64,000 nucleotides of DNA from contig JAQTNE010000007.1 in NCBI GenBank assembly GCA_028713975.1, positions 1-64,000 on the forward strand, in the 5' to 3' direction. Source of the DNA: Sulfuricella sp. (GTDB lineage: Bacteria > Pseudomonadota > Gammaproteobacteria > Burkholderiales > Sulfuricellaceae). Shown here piece by piece: positions 7,542 to 17,490 of the stretch. Below the pieces are notes generated by a model. The model made no database searches and had not been told where the DNA came from. It worked only from the letters and a program-made list of their open reading frames with translations. A program made the position numbers and the translations under genes. Within the stretch, counting starts at the first letter, position 1. Each line of letters starts with the position of its first letter.

Positions 7542-9026
7542 ATGTTTGAATCGGCGGAACTGGGCCACAAGATCGACAAGGCCACTTACGACAAGGAGGT
7601 TCCGGCACTGCGCGAGGCGCTGCTCGAGGCGCAGATCGACCTGTCCAATGCGCCGGATTTCCAGGTCATCGTCCTGGTCGGCGGCGTCGACGGGGCGGGC
7701 CGTGGCGAAACCGTCAACCTGCTGAACGAATGGATGGATCCGCGTTACATCCAGACTCACGGCATGGGCGAACCTTCCGACGAAGAGCTGGAGCGCCCGA
7801 TGATGTGGCGCTTCTGGCGAGCCCTGCCGCCCAAAGGCCGGATCGGGGTGTTCCTCGGCTCCTGGTATACCTGGCCGATCCTTAACCGCGCGCTCGGCAA
7901 AACCAAGGTGGCCGATCTCGACCAGAGCCTGGAGCGCGCCAGGCGGCTGGAAAAAATGCTGACCGACGAGGGCGCACTGGTCATCAAGTTCTGGCTGCAT
8001 CTGTCCAAGGAAAAACAGAAAAAACGCCTCAAACTGCTGGAAAAAAATCCCAAGACCCGCTGGCGCGTCACCGAGCGCGACTGGCAGCACTACAAGATGT
8101 ACAACAAGTTTCGCTCCATCCACGAAAGCGTGATCCGCCATACCAGCACCGCCGAGGCACCGTGGATTATCGTCGAAGGCGAAGATGAGCGCTACCGCAG
8201 CCTGACCATCGGCAAGGTGATCCTCGAAGCAATCCGCAAGCGCCTCGACGACGCCTCCAATAAACCCGCCGGAACCCATGCGGCGCCGCTGCTGCCCTCG
8301 ATCGACAACTTGCACATCCTGAAAACGCTCGACCTGGCCCAGAAACTGGAAAAAAAGAAATTCGAGTCCGAGCTGGAAAAATACCAGGGCAAGCTCAACC
8401 TGCTGACGCGCCATGCCAAGTTCAAGGAAATCACCGTCATCGTCATGTTCGAAGGCAACGATGCCGCCGGCAAGGGCGGCAGCATCCGCCGCATCACCGG
8501 CGCGCTTGATGCACGCCAATACCAGGTCATCCCGATTGCCGCCCCGACCGAGGAAGAGCGTGCCCAACCCTACCTCTGGCGTTTCTGGCGCCACATCCCG
8601 AGGCGCGGGCGGGTGGCGATCTTCGACCGCTCCTGGTATGGACGGGTGCTGGTGGAGCGGGTGGAAGGCTATTGCCGCGAATCCGACTGGATGCGCGCCT
8701 ATGGCGAAATCATCGATTTCGAGAGCCAACTGGCAAGACACAACATCGTGGTGGTCAAATTCTGGCTAACCATCAGCAAGGAAGAGCAGCTACGCCGCTT
8801 CGAAGACCGCCAGAAATCCGGTTTCAAGCGCTTCAAGATCACTGACGAGGATTGGCGCAACCGCGAGAAGTGGGATCAGTACGAACAGGCGATCTGCGAC
8901 ATGGTGGATCGCACCAGCACGGAAATCGCACCGTGGACATTGGTAGAAGCGAATGACAAAAATTTTGCCCGCATCAAGATATTGAGGACGCTGTGCGAGA
9001 GGATCGAGGGGGCGTTGAAAAAATAG
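7542..9026 (+). CDS. Polyphosphate:AMP phosphotransferase (two PPK2 domains)
   Basis: A 494-aa protein with tandem PPK2 domains, the architecture of PAP, which makes ADP from AMP and polyphosphate. In the N-terminal domain the P-loop reads GGVDGAGRGE, with Arg instead of the catalytic Lys. The C-terminal domain reads GNDAAGKGGSIRR and keeps the Walker A lysine, and has FDRSWYGRVLVERVEG with the lid arginines. Loss of the canonical residue in the first domain and its retention in the second is known for PAP. AAGGA precedes the ATG at 7542. It ends the sixA-parA-CYTH/CHAD run; with adenylate kinase it would let the cell regenerate ADP and ATP from polyphosphate. Confidence 0.92.
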   Translation: MFESAELGHKIDKATYDKEVPALREALLEAQIDLSNAPDFQVIVLVGGVDGAGRGETVNLLNEWMDPRYIQTHGMGEPSDEELERPMMWRFWRALPPKGRIGVFLGSWYTWPILNRALGKTKVADLDQSLERARRLEKMLTDEGALVIKFWLHLSKEKQKKRLKLLEKNPKTRWRVTERDWQHYKMYNKFRSIHESVIRHTSTAEAPWIIVEGEDERYRSLTIGKVILEAIRKRLDDASNKPAGTHAAPLLPSIDNLHILKTLDLAQKLEKKKFESELEKYQGKLNLLTRHAKFKEITVIVMFEGNDAAGKGGSIRRITGALDARQYQVIPIAAPTEEERAQPYLWRFWRHIPRRGRVAIFDRSWYGRVLVERVEGYCRESDWMRAYGEIIDFESQLARHNIVVVKFWLTISKEEQLRRFEDRQKSGFKRFKITDEDWRNREKWDQYEQAICDMVDRTSTEIAPWTLVEANDKNFARIKILRTLCERIEGALKK

Positions 9027-9114
9027 GGGGGCTGAGTATTCATGCTGCATAGCCTATGAGCAAAAACCAAACAACCCATCCTCAGTGCGCCACCCGCTTT
9101 CCCCCTCTGTAACC

Positions 9115-9213
9115 GCCTCGGTTTTCCGGGTAAATCGGGGGCCGTCGGCTGCGTTTGTCTGAGGCCGTAGGCCGAGTTTTACGCAGCCGCCCGATTTACC
9201 CGGAAGACCGAGG
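9115..9213. repeat. Long fold-back repeat in the 9027-9356 gap
   Basis: Between the PPK2 gene and the FixH-like gene, 24-bp arms at 9115-9138 and 9190-9213 pair with one G-U type difference. The loop contains a second GGCTGCG/CGCAGCC stem at 9147-9153 and 9182-9188. The flanks carry an imperfect match between CAAAAACCAAACAACCC at the left and CTTTTTGTTTGGTTAC at the right, so the whole 9060-9260 stretch can fold. No gene is supported in this gap. The structure may end both convergent transcripts. Confidence 0.75.
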
Positions 9214-9356
9214 GAAGCCCGAAGGGCCGGGTGCGGCGGGGTGCCTTTTTGTTTGGTTACTTCTATTTTGGGCAAGCAAAATAAAGTGACCTGCTGCCGG
9301 GCAGCCCCCGGCATCTAAGCATCGCGCGTAGCGCACAAAAACAGGGGAGATAGCCA

Positions 9357-9782
9357 CTACTGCTTGGTAGCAACAAAATCCATCTGCCGCTTAGCACCAT
9401 CCAGTTCCAGCGTCATGACCCAGCGGCTGGTGCCGCTAACGCACACCGGCAATACGATGTTCCCATGCCACGAACCGTCTGCCGTACGCTGCAAGACATA
9501 ACGGTTCACCCCCATGTTCATGTCCTTCATGGCGAAGTCGGCGGCAATTTGCTGCGCATCGGGCGCCGTCACCATCAGTTTGAAAGGTCTGAGGGGATGC
9601 GGCGCGGACATGAACCTGACTTCCGCCGTCCCTTTGCGGAACGGCACCTGGCAACCGCTTAACGGGTCGGGGCATTGCACCGTCAGTATCGGCTCAACCT
9701 TATTGCCCGCAAGAAAACGGGGCAAAGTCAATGCCAGCAGCACCGGCAGAAGCAACAACAGAAAAGGCCAGAATTTTTTCAT
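9357..9782 (-). CDS. FixH-like exported or membrane-anchored protein
   Basis: A 141-aa protein with one N-terminal hydrophobic segment after MKKFW, an uncleaved anchor or signal peptide. The remainder looks like a small beta-rich domain containing MKDMNMGVNRYVL and DGSWHGNIVLPVC, which resembles the MxMGxNxY and WxGxxxLPVC patterns of FixH/YtkA-like proteins. Three cysteines (QCPDPLSGCQ and PVC) could form a disulfide or bind metal. AAGGA lies 8 bases before the ATG. It is 22 bases behind the MutT-ThiE gene and probably co-transcribed. Function is not known; the FixH resemblance is by eye only. Confidence 0.7.
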   Translation of the reverse strand: MKKFWPFLLLLLPVLLALTLPRFLAGNKVEPILTVQCPDPLSGCQVPFRKGTAEVRFMSAPHPLRPFKLMVTAPDAQQIAADFAMKDMNMGVNRYVLQRTADGSWHGNIVLPVCVSGTSRWVMTLELDGAKRQMDFVATKQ

Positions 9783-9804
9783 TTTTTAATCCTTGAAAAA
9801 GCAT

Positions 9805-10743
9805 TTAACTGCCGACCCACGCCCCTCGCAGCATGGCGACTCCATGCGCCCCATGCTGCCGCGCCTCATCCAGGTCAGCGCCGGAAACTCCGCCCAGCGC
9901 ATAAACCGGCATCGGCATACCGACCGCAAGATGGGCGAAACGCACCCATCCCAGTACCGGCGCACCGGGATGGCTTTGGGTCGGCTTCACCGGGGACAAC
10001 ACGACGAAATCCAGGTCAAGTTCAGCCGCCCGTTCCAGTTCGGTCTGGTCATGGCAGGATGCGCCCACCAGCTCGAATTCCGGCTTGGCCGTTAATGCCA
10101 GCAATTGCGCCGAGGTCAGTTGCACGCCGTCCGCCCCGACCTCCCGCGCCAGTTCAATATCGCTGTTGATCACCACGCGCGCGCCATGAGCGTGTGCCCG
10201 CTTCACCACCTCGGCGGCAAAGACATGCAAGGCGGCTCTTTCCATGGCCTTTTCACGAACCTGGATCAATCGGGTTCCGGATTGCAGCGCAAATTCCAGC
10301 CGCTCCAGAAAGGCTTCCACACCCAGATCGGCGGCGCGAGTGATTGCATACACCGGGGGCAGGTTGAGCGAGCGCAGGATTGGGCCGTTGGCCGGCAGCA
10401 AAGGGGACACCGCCACCGCATCAGGATATTGCCAGGACAGGCGCTGCGCCTCCTTGCCATGCGGCTCGCCGTGCCATGTCATCACGCGAAAAAAATGCAG
10501 CCGCACCGTGGCGTGGGGATAAGCATAGACGCGGGTCAGCCAAGGGTAGGCGACGTCCACTTCGATGCCGAGTTCCTCGTGCAGTTCGCGCACCAATGCG
10601 TGAAAGGGCGTTTCGCCTGCCTCGATCTTGCCGCCGGGAAATTCCCAGTATCCGGCATAAGGTTTGCCGGCTGGCCGCTCAGCCAAAAGAAATTCGCCAT
10701 CTGGCTGTTGCACCACGGCGGCAGACACTTCCAGCAGTTTCAT
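9805..10743 (-). CDS. MutT Nudix hydrolase fused to a ThiE/TenI-like domain
   Basis: A 312-aa fusion. The first about 130 residues are a MutT-type Nudix hydrolase, starting [12 protein letters not shown] and carrying the Nudix box GGKIEAGETPFHALVRELHE followed by ELGI. MutT degrades 8-oxo-dGTP. The second part (about 135-312) is a TIM barrel related to thiamine phosphate synthase, with PPVYAITR, LIQVREKAM, INSDIELAREVGADGVQL and YALGGVS. This fusion next to argJ and secA is also found in Pseudomonas. Whether the ThiE-like half makes thiamine phosphate is open. The start at 10743 overlaps the DUF815 stop by ATGA; longer in-frame upstream starts lie inside that gene and were rejected. Confidence 0.9.
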   Translation of the reverse strand: MKLLEVSAAVVQQPDGEFLLAERPAGKPYAGYWEFPGGKIEAGETPFHALVRELHEELGIEVDVAYPWLTRVYAYPHATVRLHFFRVMTWHGEPHGKEAQRLSWQYPDAVAVSPLLPANGPILRSLNLPPVYAITRAADLGVEAFLERLEFALQSGTRLIQVREKAMERAALHVFAAEVVKRAHAHGARVVINSDIELAREVGADGVQLTSAQLLALTAKPEFELVGASCHDQTELERAAELDLDFVVLSPVKPTQSHPGAPVLGWVRFAHLAVGMPMPVYALGGVSGADLDEARQHGAHGVAMLRGAWVGS

Positions 10744-11618
10744 TTGTTGATTCCGTGCTGCCCGCACCAATCGCGTGCAAACTGCCAGGCCACCCGGCCG
10801 CTGCGCGAGCCGCGAGCGAGCGCCCACTGTAGCGCTTCGCGCCGCACCAGTTCCGGGTTTTGCTGCTGCGCCTTGAGAATCTTCAGCCAATGCTCGACGA
10901 TGGCCAGATATTGATCCTGATCGAACGGATAAAACGACAGGCACAGGCCGAACCGTTCGGACAGGGAAATCTTCTCCTCAGTGGTTTCTCCCGGATGCAC
11001 CTCATCGCCGACGTGCCGCGTTTCCAGGTTTTCGGCCATGTACTCCGGCATCAGGTGGCGGCGGTTGGAAGTGGCATATACCAGAAGATTGTCCGCGGCC
11101 CCGCTCACCGTGCCGTCCAGAGCCACTTTCAGCGCTTTGTAGCCGGGCTCGTCAGCCTCGAAGGAAAGGTCGTCGCAGTACAAAATGAAACGTTCAGGGC
11201 GCTTATAAAGCTGCTCGGCGATGTCGCTCAGATCGACCAGGTCATGCTTGTCCACCTCGATCAGGCGCAAGCCCTTGGCCGCATATTTGTTGAGCAGCGC
11301 CTTGACCAGTGAAGACTTGCCGGTGCCGCGCGCACCCGTCAGCAGCACATTGTTTGCCGGGCGGCCCTCGACGAACTGGCGGGTATTGCGGTCGACCAGT
11401 ATCTTCTGCTCATCGACCCCGCTCAAATCGGCGAGGCGGATACGATGCAGATGCGGCACGGCCTGAAGATGGCCGCTGCCGCCGCGCTTGCGCCAGCGAA
11501 ATGCCCGTGCATCCCAGTCCGGCGCCGGTAGCTGCGCCGGCAGCCATTGTTCCAGGCGAACCAGCAACCCTTCCGCACGGGCCAGAAACGCGGCCAGTTC
11601 AGGAGCGGTATTCGGCAT
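10740..11618 (-). CDS. DUF815-family AAA+ ATPase
   Basis: A 292-aa ATPase with Walker [16 protein letters not shown] near residue 95, Walker B-like [10 protein letters not shown], and sensor-1 type [14 protein letters not shown]. An ordered acidic and Arg-rich C-terminal part follows ([20 protein letters not shown]). The family is common in proteobacteria next to argJ and mutT; its substrate is unknown. It overlaps the argJ 3' end by 20 bases and the MutT-ThiE start by 4 bases, so it is part of the argJ-DUF815-mutT operon. Confidence 0.85.
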   Translation of the reverse strand: MPNTAPELAAFLARAEGLLVRLEQWLPAQLPAPDWDARAFRWRKRGGSGHLQAVPHLHRIRLADLSGVDEQKILVDRNTRQFVEGRPANNVLLTGARGTGKSSLVKALLNKYAAKGLRLIEVDKHDLVDLSDIAEQLYKRPERFILYCDDLSFEADEPGYKALKVALDGTVSGAADNLLVYATSNRRHLMPEYMAENLETRHVGDEVHPGETTEEKISLSERFGLCLSFYPFDQDQYLAIVEHWLKILKAQQQNPELVRREALQWALARGSRSGRVAWQFARDWCGQHGINK

Positions 11619-12828
11619 TGATTTTCACGTAATCATAAGAAAAATCACAGGTCCATATCGTGGCTGCCGCCGCGCCGCGACCAAGCATCACCCGCACCGT
11701 AATTTCAGGTTCCTTCATCACCCGCTGGCCGTCCTGTTCCTGGTAGCTGGCTGCCCGACCGCCGTTCTCGGCCACCAGCACATCCCCCAGATACAGCTTG
11801 AGCTTGCCGACATCGAGGTCGGTAATGCCAGCATAACCGATAGCCGCGAGTATCCGTCCGAGGTTGGGGTCGGACGCGAAGAACGCAGTTTTGACCAGCG
11901 GCGAGTGCGCAATAGCATAACCCACCAGCCGGCATTCCGCCTCGGTAGCGCCACCCTCGACGGCGATGGTCATGAACTTGGTCGCGCCCTCGCCATCGCG
12001 CACGATGGCTTGCGCCAGCACCTGCGCCACTTCGGTAACGGCATCGCGCAACGCGAGGTAGTGAGCACTCGCCGCATCGGTGATTTCCGCCACGCCCGCT
12101 TCGCCGCTGGCGATCAGCATGAAGGAATCGTTGGTGGAGGTATCGCCATCCACCGTAATGCAGTTGAAGGAACGATCGGCGGCATGGCGCACCAGCGTTT
12201 CCAGCAGGGACTGGCTGATGGCGGCATCGGTGGCGACATAGCCAAGCATGGTTGCCATGTTGGGATGGATCATGCCGGAACCCTTGGCGATGCCGGTGAT
12301 GGTCACCGTTACACCATCCAGGGTGATCTGCTTCGACACCGCCTTGGACACGATGTCGGTGGTCATGATCGCCTGCGCGGCATCAAACCAGTTGGCTTCC
12401 TTCAAATCCGCCACTGCCGCAGGCAAGCCGGCAATGAGCTTGTCTACCGGCAGCGGCTCCAGAATCACGCCGGTGGAAAACGGCAGCACCTGCTCCACGC
12501 TGCAATCCAGCAATTTCGCCGCCGCTTCGCAAGTCTTGCGGGCACTGTTCATGCCGTCCTCGCCAGTTCCCGCATTGGCATTTCCGGTGTTCACCACCAG
12601 CGCCCGGATACCCTTGCCCGCCGCCAGGTGGTCTTTGCACAGCGTCACCGGCGCGGCGCAGAAACGGTTCAGCGTAAACACGCCAGCCACGCGTGCCTTG
12701 TCGGCCAGGCGCATCACCAGCAAATCCTTGCGGTTGGCCTTCTTGATGCCGGCTTCGGCGATGCCGAGGGTAATGCCTTTTACCGGCAGCAGTTGATCGG
12801 GATTGGGGGGAGCGAGATTGACGGGCAT
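11599..12828 (-). CDS. argJ: ArgJ, glutamate N-acetyltransferase/ornithine acetyltransferase
   Basis: A 409-aa enzyme of the cyclic arginine pathway that moves acetyl from N-acetylornithine to glutamate. It is made as one chain that self-cleaves before a Thr; the site is visible in [14 protein letters not shown], with Thr as the nucleophile of the beta subunit. Other family motifs are [16 protein letters not shown] and [13 protein letters not shown]. Whether it also makes N-acetylglutamate from acetyl-CoA (bifunctional type) cannot be told. It follows secA, with a terminator between, as in many beta- and gammaproteobacteria. Confidence 0.97.
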   Translation of the reverse strand: MPVNLAPPNPDQLLPVKGITLGIAEAGIKKANRKDLLVMRLADKARVAGVFTLNRFCAAPVTLCKDHLAAGKGIRALVVNTGNANAGTGEDGMNSARKTCEAAAKLLDCSVEQVLPFSTGVILEPLPVDKLIAGLPAAVADLKEANWFDAAQAIMTTDIVSKAVSKQITLDGVTVTITGIAKGSGMIHPNMATMLGYVATDAAISQSLLETLVRHAADRSFNCITVDGDTSTNDSFMLIASGEAGVAEITDAASAHYLALRDAVTEVAQVLAQAIVRDGEGATKFMTIAVEGGATEAECRLVGYAIAHSPLVKTAFFASDPNLGRILAAIGYAGITDLDVGKLKLYLGDVLVAENGGRAASYQEQDGQRVMKEPEITVRVMLGRGAAAATIWTCDFSYDYVKINAEYRS

Positions 12829-12914
12829 GATGTGTCCTGGAACATGAAATTGCGGGTTATTTTAAACCAAATTCCATCTGGGCGAGACGGCTCTTTCGAG
12901 CACGGAAGCAACAA

Positions 12915-12944
12915 CAAAAAAGCCGGCTGGATGCCGGCTTTTTT
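12915..12944 (-). terminator. Rho-independent terminator of secA
   Basis: AAAAAAGCCGGC and GCCGGCTTTTTT form a strong stem with an ATCCA-type loop 21 bases past the secA stop. The T run on the minus strand continues into TTGTTG. It separates secA from argJ. Confidence 0.88.
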
Positions 12945-12965
12945 GTATGTGCCATCGAACCGGCA

Positions 12966-15692
12966 TTAATTCAGTTTGCCATGGCACTGCTTGTATTTCT
13001 TGCCCGACCCGCACGGGCAGGGATCGTTGCGACCGACCTTGTCGTTGGCGCGGACAAACGGCTGGTGCTCTTCTTCGTCTCCGCTTTCTTCTCCGGAATC
13101 GTCTTGTGCCTCGCTGTAATCCGCATGTTGATACTGGAGATTGGAAAGTGACGACTGCGACTCTTCAACCGCTTCCACATCTTCCTCGCTGCGAATCTGC
13201 ACGGTTAGCACAATCTGGGTCACTTCGCGCTTGATGCGGTCGAGCAGGTCAGAAAAGAGTTCAAATGCCTCGCGCTTGTACTCCTGCTTGGGGTTCTTTT
13301 GGGCATAACCGCGCAGATGAATACCCTGGCGCAGGTGGTCGAGCGCCGCCAGATGTTCGCGCCAGTGAGTATCGAGGCTTTGCAGCATCACCGCACGCTC
13401 GAAGTGATGCATGGTTTCCAGTCCGACCGATTCGAGCTTGGCCTGGTACATGGCATTGGCCGCGTCGATAACCCGGCGGCGCAAACCCTGCTCGTCCAGA
13501 GCCGTCTCTTTGTCCAGCCATTCACGCACCGGCAGGGCCATCTGCCACTCGGCGTGCAGGGATTTCTCCAGCCCGGCCACATCCCACTGCTCTTCCATGC
13601 TTTCCGGCACGATGTACTGGTTGATGTGGTCGTTGATCACGTCCTCGCGCATCGCCTGGATGGTCTCGGAAATGTCGGTCGCTTCCAGCAGTTCGTTGCG
13701 CTGCGCATAGATCACCTTGCGCTGGTCGTTGGATACGTCGTCGTACTCCAGCAACTGTTTGCGAATATCGAAGTTACGCGCTTCCACCTTGCGTTGCGCA
13801 TTTTCGATGGCGCGTGTCACCCAGGGATGCTCGATCGCCTCGCCCTCGGGCATTTTCAGGCGATCCATGATGGCGGAGACACGATCCGAGGCGAAGATGC
13901 GCAACAGCGGGTCTTCCAGCGACAAATAGAAGCGGCTGGAACCGGCATCGCCCTGGCGTCCGGCGCGTCCGCGCAACTGGTTATCGACGCGGCGTGATTC
14001 ATGACGCTCGGTGCCGACGATATGCAAACCGCCCGCAGCCAGCACCTGATCGTGGATCGTCTGCCATTCGCCCTTCAACGAAGTCAGGCGTGCGGCTTTT
14101 TCTTCTTCGGGCAGGTTATCTTCATAACGAATCTTGTTGAGTTCGCGCTCGATGCTGCCGCCCAGCACGATGTCGGTACCGCGACCCGCCATGTTGGTGG
14201 CGATGGTCACCGCTTTCGGTCGCCCGGCCTGCGCCACGATTTCGGCTTCGCGCGCATGCTGCTTGGCGTTCAGGACTTCATGCGGAACTTTTTCCTTGGT
14301 CAGCAGGCTGGACAGATATTCCGAAGTTTCAATCGAGGTCGTGCCGACCAGCACCGGTTGGTCTCGCTCGCGGCAGTCCTTGATATCGTTAATCACTGCC
14401 TGATATTTTTCCTTCGCCGTGCGGTAAACCTGATCCATCCGGTCCTGCCGAACCATCGGCCGGTGCGGGGGAATCACCACGGTTTCCAGCCCGTAGATCT
14501 GCTGGAATTCGTAGGCTTCGGTATCGGCCGTGCCGGTCATGCCGGAAAGCTTCAGATACATCCGGAAATAGTTCTGGAAGGTGATCGAGGCCAGCGTCTG
14601 GTTTTCTTTCTGGATCGACACGCCTTCCTTCGCTTCCACCGCCTGATGCAGGCCGTCCGACCAGCGCCGGCCCGTCATCATGCGACCGGTGAATTCATCG
14701 ACAATCACCACTTCGCCGTCCTGCACCACGTAATGCTGATCGCGGTGGTACAGGGCATGGGCACGCAGCGCGGCGTACAGATGATGCACCAGACTGATAT
14801 TGGCGGCATCGTACAGGCTGGTGCCGGGCAGCAGCAGTCCGGCCTGGGCCAGCAATTCTTCGGCGTGCTCGTGGCCTTCTTCGCTGAGCAACACCTGGTG
14901 CGATTTCTCATCGACGCTGTAATCGCCGGCACCCTCCTCCGTCTCCTGCTTGGTCAGCTTCGGCGGCAAATCGTTAATGCGGTAATAGAGGTCGATATTG
15001 TCCTCGGCCTGGCCGGAAATGATCAGCGGCGTCCGTGCCTCGTCAATCAGGATCGAGTCCACCTCGTCAACGACGGCGTAATTCAGGCTGCGTTGCACCC
15101 GCTCGGCAGGCTGATACACCATGTTGTCGCGCAGGTAATCGAAGCCAAATTCGTTGTTGGTGCCGTAGGTGATGTCGGCGGCATAGGCAGCCTGCTTCTC
15201 CTCGTGATCCATTTGCGACAGGTTGACGCCCACGCTAAGACCGAGGAAGTTGTGGATGCGGCCCATCCACTCGGCATCGCGCTTGGCCAGGTAGTCGTTC
15301 ACCGTCACCACGTGCACACCCTTGCCGGACAGCGCATTGAGATACGCCGGCAGGGTGGACACCAAGGTTTTGCCCTCGCCGGTGCGCATTTCGGCGATCT
15401 TGCCGTAATGCAGCACCATGCCGCCGATCAGCTGCACATCGAAATGACGCATTTCGAGAACGCGCTTGCCGGCTTCACGTACTATGGCAAAAGCCTCGGG
15501 CATCAACGCGTCGAGCGACTCGCCATTGTGGTGTCGCGACTTGAACTCGTCGGTTTTAGCACGCAATTCCGCATCGCTGAGCTGGGCGATTGCCGGCTCA
15601 AGCGCATTGATGGTGCGAACGGTTTGTGCGTATTGTTTGATTAGCCGATCGTTGCGGCTGCCGAAGATTTTTCTGACCAGACGGGATATCAT
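12966..15692 (-). CDS. secA: SecA, preprotein translocase motor ATPase
   Basis: A 908-aa cytosolic and membrane-associated ATPase that pushes unfolded preproteins through SecYEG. DEAD-type motor motifs are present: MRTGEGKT (Walker A), [12 protein letters not shown] (Walker B) and GRAGRQGD (motif VI). The C-terminus has the zinc-binding SEC-C tail [15 protein letters not shown] that contacts SecB and lipid. Length is standard. It ends with a terminator at 12915-12944. Upstream is a 264-bp fold-back repeat and then an M23 peptidase gene, so secA may need its own promoter within or after the repeat. Confidence 0.98.
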   Translation of the reverse strand: MISRLVRKIFGSRNDRLIKQYAQTVRTINALEPAIAQLSDAELRAKTDEFKSRHHNGESLDALMPEAFAIVREAGKRVLEMRHFDVQLIGGMVLHYGKIAEMRTGEGKTLVSTLPAYLNALSGKGVHVVTVNDYLAKRDAEWMGRIHNFLGLSVGVNLSQMDHEEKQAAYAADITYGTNNEFGFDYLRDNMVYQPAERVQRSLNYAVVDEVDSILIDEARTPLIISGQAEDNIDLYYRINDLPPKLTKQETEEGAGDYSVDEKSHQVLLSEEGHEHAEELLAQAGLLLPGTSLYDAANISLVHHLYAALRAHALYHRDQHYVVQDGEVVIVDEFTGRMMTGRRWSDGLHQAVEAKEGVSIQKENQTLASITFQNYFRMYLKLSGMTGTADTEAYEFQQIYGLETVVIPPHRPMVRQDRMDQVYRTAKEKYQAVINDIKDCRERDQPVLVGTTSIETSEYLSSLLTKEKVPHEVLNAKQHAREAEIVAQAGRPKAVTIATNMAGRGTDIVLGGSIERELNKIRYEDNLPEEEKAARLTSLKGEWQTIHDQVLAAGGLHIVGTERHESRRVDNQLRGRAGRQGDAGSSRFYLSLEDPLLRIFASDRVSAIMDRLKMPEGEAIEHPWVTRAIENAQRKVEARNFDIRKQLLEYDDVSNDQRKVIYAQRNELLEATDISETIQAMREDVINDHINQYIVPESMEEQWDVAGLEKSLHAEWQMALPVREWLDKETALDEQGLRRRVIDAANAMYQAKLESVGLETMHHFERAVMLQSLDTHWREHLAALDHLRQGIHLRGYAQKNPKQEYKREAFELFSDLLDRIKREVTQIVLTVQIRSEEDVEAVEESQSSLSNLQYQHADYSEAQDDSGEESGDEEEHQPFVRANDKVGRNDPCPCGSGKKYKQCHGKLN

Positions 15693-15710
15693 GAATTTTC
15701 AGGAAGTGAG

Positions 15711-15974
15711 GGCTCGTTAATGGATAAGTTGGACATACGTTGCTGCGTATTCGGGATGGATGCAAGGCGCGAGGCGCGGCGAATGGTCGTTCCATTCGCA
15801 AGCCTCGCAACGCCGCAGGCGCCCGAATACGCAGCAACCCTTCGGGCTGGGGCTGATTGGGGTGCATTCCGGTGTTGCGAGCCGCTTGTTGTGAATGACA
15901 CAACGGTGCGTCTCGCGCCTAGGACTGCACCCCAATCAGCCCCAGCGTATGCCCAACTTATCCATTAACGAGCC
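15711..15974. repeat. 264-bp composite palindromic (MITE-like) element
   Basis: Three stems are present. Outer 29-base arms (15711-15739 and 15946-15974, beginning GGCTCGTTAATGGATAAG) match at 28 positions. Inside them a 15-bp perfect pair lies at 15741-15755 and 15822-15836, and a 21-bp perfect pair at 15846-15866 and 15926-15946. Folded, this gives a closed three-way junction. It fills the gap between the M23 peptidase and secA. Small ORFs across it are artefacts of the symmetry. No transposase is nearby. Confidence 0.85.
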
Positions 15975-16041
15975 CTGTAATAAACAAAAAGCCAACGCCG
16001 CACCGGGCGATGGCCGTCAGACCCAGGCAACCGCTTTAAGC

Positions 16042-16956
16042 TCAGCCCGGATGCAGGTAAAGCTCGGGGTTCTGCGGCGTTCCATGGAGGCGCACCTCAA
16101 AATGCAGATGCGGCCCGGTGGAACGACCGGTAGTACCGACTAAACCGATTTTCTGTCCCTTCATCACCACATCGCCCGCTTTGGTGAGTATTTTTGAAGT
16201 ATGCGCATAACGGCTTGTCAACCCGTTGCCGTGGTCTATCTCGATCATATTACCATAGCCCGCATAATTATCCGCGTAAACCACGACGCCGCCGCCCGCA
16301 GCATAAATCGGCGTACCGATTTCTGCCATGAAATCCACGCCTTCATGGGCCGCCCGTTTCCCGGTAAAAGGGTCGAGACGATAACCAAAATTGGAGGAGT
16401 GCCAGCCGACGGAAACCGGCCTGGATGAAGGCATGGCAACCTTTTTCGCCTGTTTCTGAACCAGCATTGCTTCCATCACGCCAAGCTGGTCGGAGCGGCT
16501 ATCAAGGTCTTTCATCAAGTGATTGAGTTGCTGGCTGAATTCTCTCATGGACAGATCATGCGAGGGCAGGCTGGACTCCGCGCCGCCCTGTCCTGGCTCT
16601 TTGCCGAAGCCGAATTCCTGATTACCGATACCCGACAGCTTTGCCAGCCGCTCACCCAACGAATCAAGACGCAGCACATGCGCCTGCATCTGGCCGAGCT
16701 TCACCGCCATGGCATTGAGATTTTCCCGCAGGTACACCTGGTTCTTCGCCCCTTCGGTGCGTTGAGCGCTCAACACCAGGGATTGCAGATAAGGGTGGGG
16801 GATGTCTGCCGCATGGAACAACAAGAGATAAGTAAAAACGATCGCCATCAACAACGGAAAGACCAGTAGTACGGCTCCCATGCCCATCACCTGGAAATGA
16901 CTGAGCGTGAAGGTTTTCCCCTTTGCCAATTTACCGGAAACTAGAATAATATTCAT
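16042..16956 (-). CDS. M23-family (LytM) peptidase, membrane anchored
   Basis: A 304-aa protein with one transmembrane segment (about residues 25-48), a helical middle region and a C-terminal M23 domain. Zinc and catalytic motifs are visible: SNFGYRLDPFTG, HEGVDF (His and Asp ligands), YAHTS and HLHFEVR. Such proteins cut peptidoglycan cross-links or, when degenerate, activate amidases; here the zinc ligands are intact. AGGGAG precedes the ATG by 4 bases. It sits upstream of secA and divergent from dciA, conserved in betaproteobacteria near the dcw cluster. Confidence 0.93.
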   Translation of the reverse strand: MNIILVSGKLAKGKTFTLSHFQVMGMGAVLLVFPLLMAIVFTYLLLFHAADIPHPYLQSLVLSAQRTEGAKNQVYLRENLNAMAVKLGQMQAHVLRLDSLGERLAKLSGIGNQEFGFGKEPGQGGAESSLPSHDLSMREFSQQLNHLMKDLDSRSDQLGVMEAMLVQKQAKKVAMPSSRPVSVGWHSSNFGYRLDPFTGKRAAHEGVDFMAEIGTPIYAAGGGVVVYADNYAGYGNMIEIDHGNGLTSRYAHTSKILTKAGDVVMKGQKIGLVGTTGRSTGPHLHFEVRLHGTPQNPELYLHPG

Positions 16957-16987
16957 AGTTCTCCCTTTTTATTTGCTTCTTATATTT

Positions 16988-17428
16988 ATGGTCGCACACC
17001 CAGCACATTCATTCCTGAGCGCCGAGCCGGGTCTGCAAACCCTTCTTCGGCAGGCACAAAAGCTTCTGGAACTCCAGAAGGTGTGGGGCGAAATTACACC
17101 TAAACCACTGGCTACGGCATCCCGGGTAGGCACCGTCAACCTGCAAACATTGGTTGTCTATGCCGACAACGGCGCGGTCGCCGCCAAACTGAAGCAGCTC
17201 GTGCCCACCCTGCTGGCAAAACTCCAAGCGCGGGGGGTCGAGGTTACTGCAATTCGGGTAGACGTGCAAGTCAACCCCTTGACCCCCGGCAAGAAGCCGA
17301 AAAACCTGGCAGTAAGCCATAACGCCTTGGCCAGCCTGGAAAAACTGGAAAACAGCCTGGCGGACTCACCCCTGAAAAACGCGCTCCACAGCTTGATCCA
17401 GCGGCATTCGGATTCGACAAAAACTTAA
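16988..17428 (+). CDS. dciA: DciA-like DUF721 protein, replicative helicase loader
   Basis: A 146-aa DUF721 protein. DciA loads or operates DnaB at replication start in bacteria without DnaC. The N-terminal region (LLRQAQKLLELQKVWGEITP, then LVVYADNGAVAAKLKQL) matches the KH-like DUF721 fold; a tail with no clear fold follows. In Pseudomonas the homologue also lies between lpxC and secA. The start at 16988 is chosen because the upstream extension would overlap the divergent M23 gene and encode an improbable hydrophobic stretch. The Shine-Dalgarno is poor, so the start is less certain than the identity. Confidence 0.8.
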   Translation: MVAHPAHSFLSAEPGLQTLLRQAQKLLELQKVWGEITPKPLATASRVGTVNLQTLVVYADNGAVAAKLKQLVPTLLAKLQARGVEVTAIRVDVQVNPLTPGKKPKNLAVSHNALASLEKLENSLADSPLKNALHSLIQRHSDSTKT

Positions 17429-17490
17429 AGAACACCGGAAATAACCAAGCAGCTAACCGCCGTTATGGCGCGATTTACAGAGTAAAAAAT

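Noticed and set aside
9054..9314. 86-codon minus-strand frame in the 9-kb gap
   Set aside because: It follows the fold-back repeat exactly; similar phantom proteins arise wherever such repeats occur.
14001..15644. 547-codon open frame on the plus strand
   Set aside because: Antisense to secA; a product of codon bias.
15598..16143. Several short frames on both strands around 15.6-16.1 kb
   Set aside because: They cross the 264-bp palindrome and the secA start; symmetry makes matching frames on both strands.
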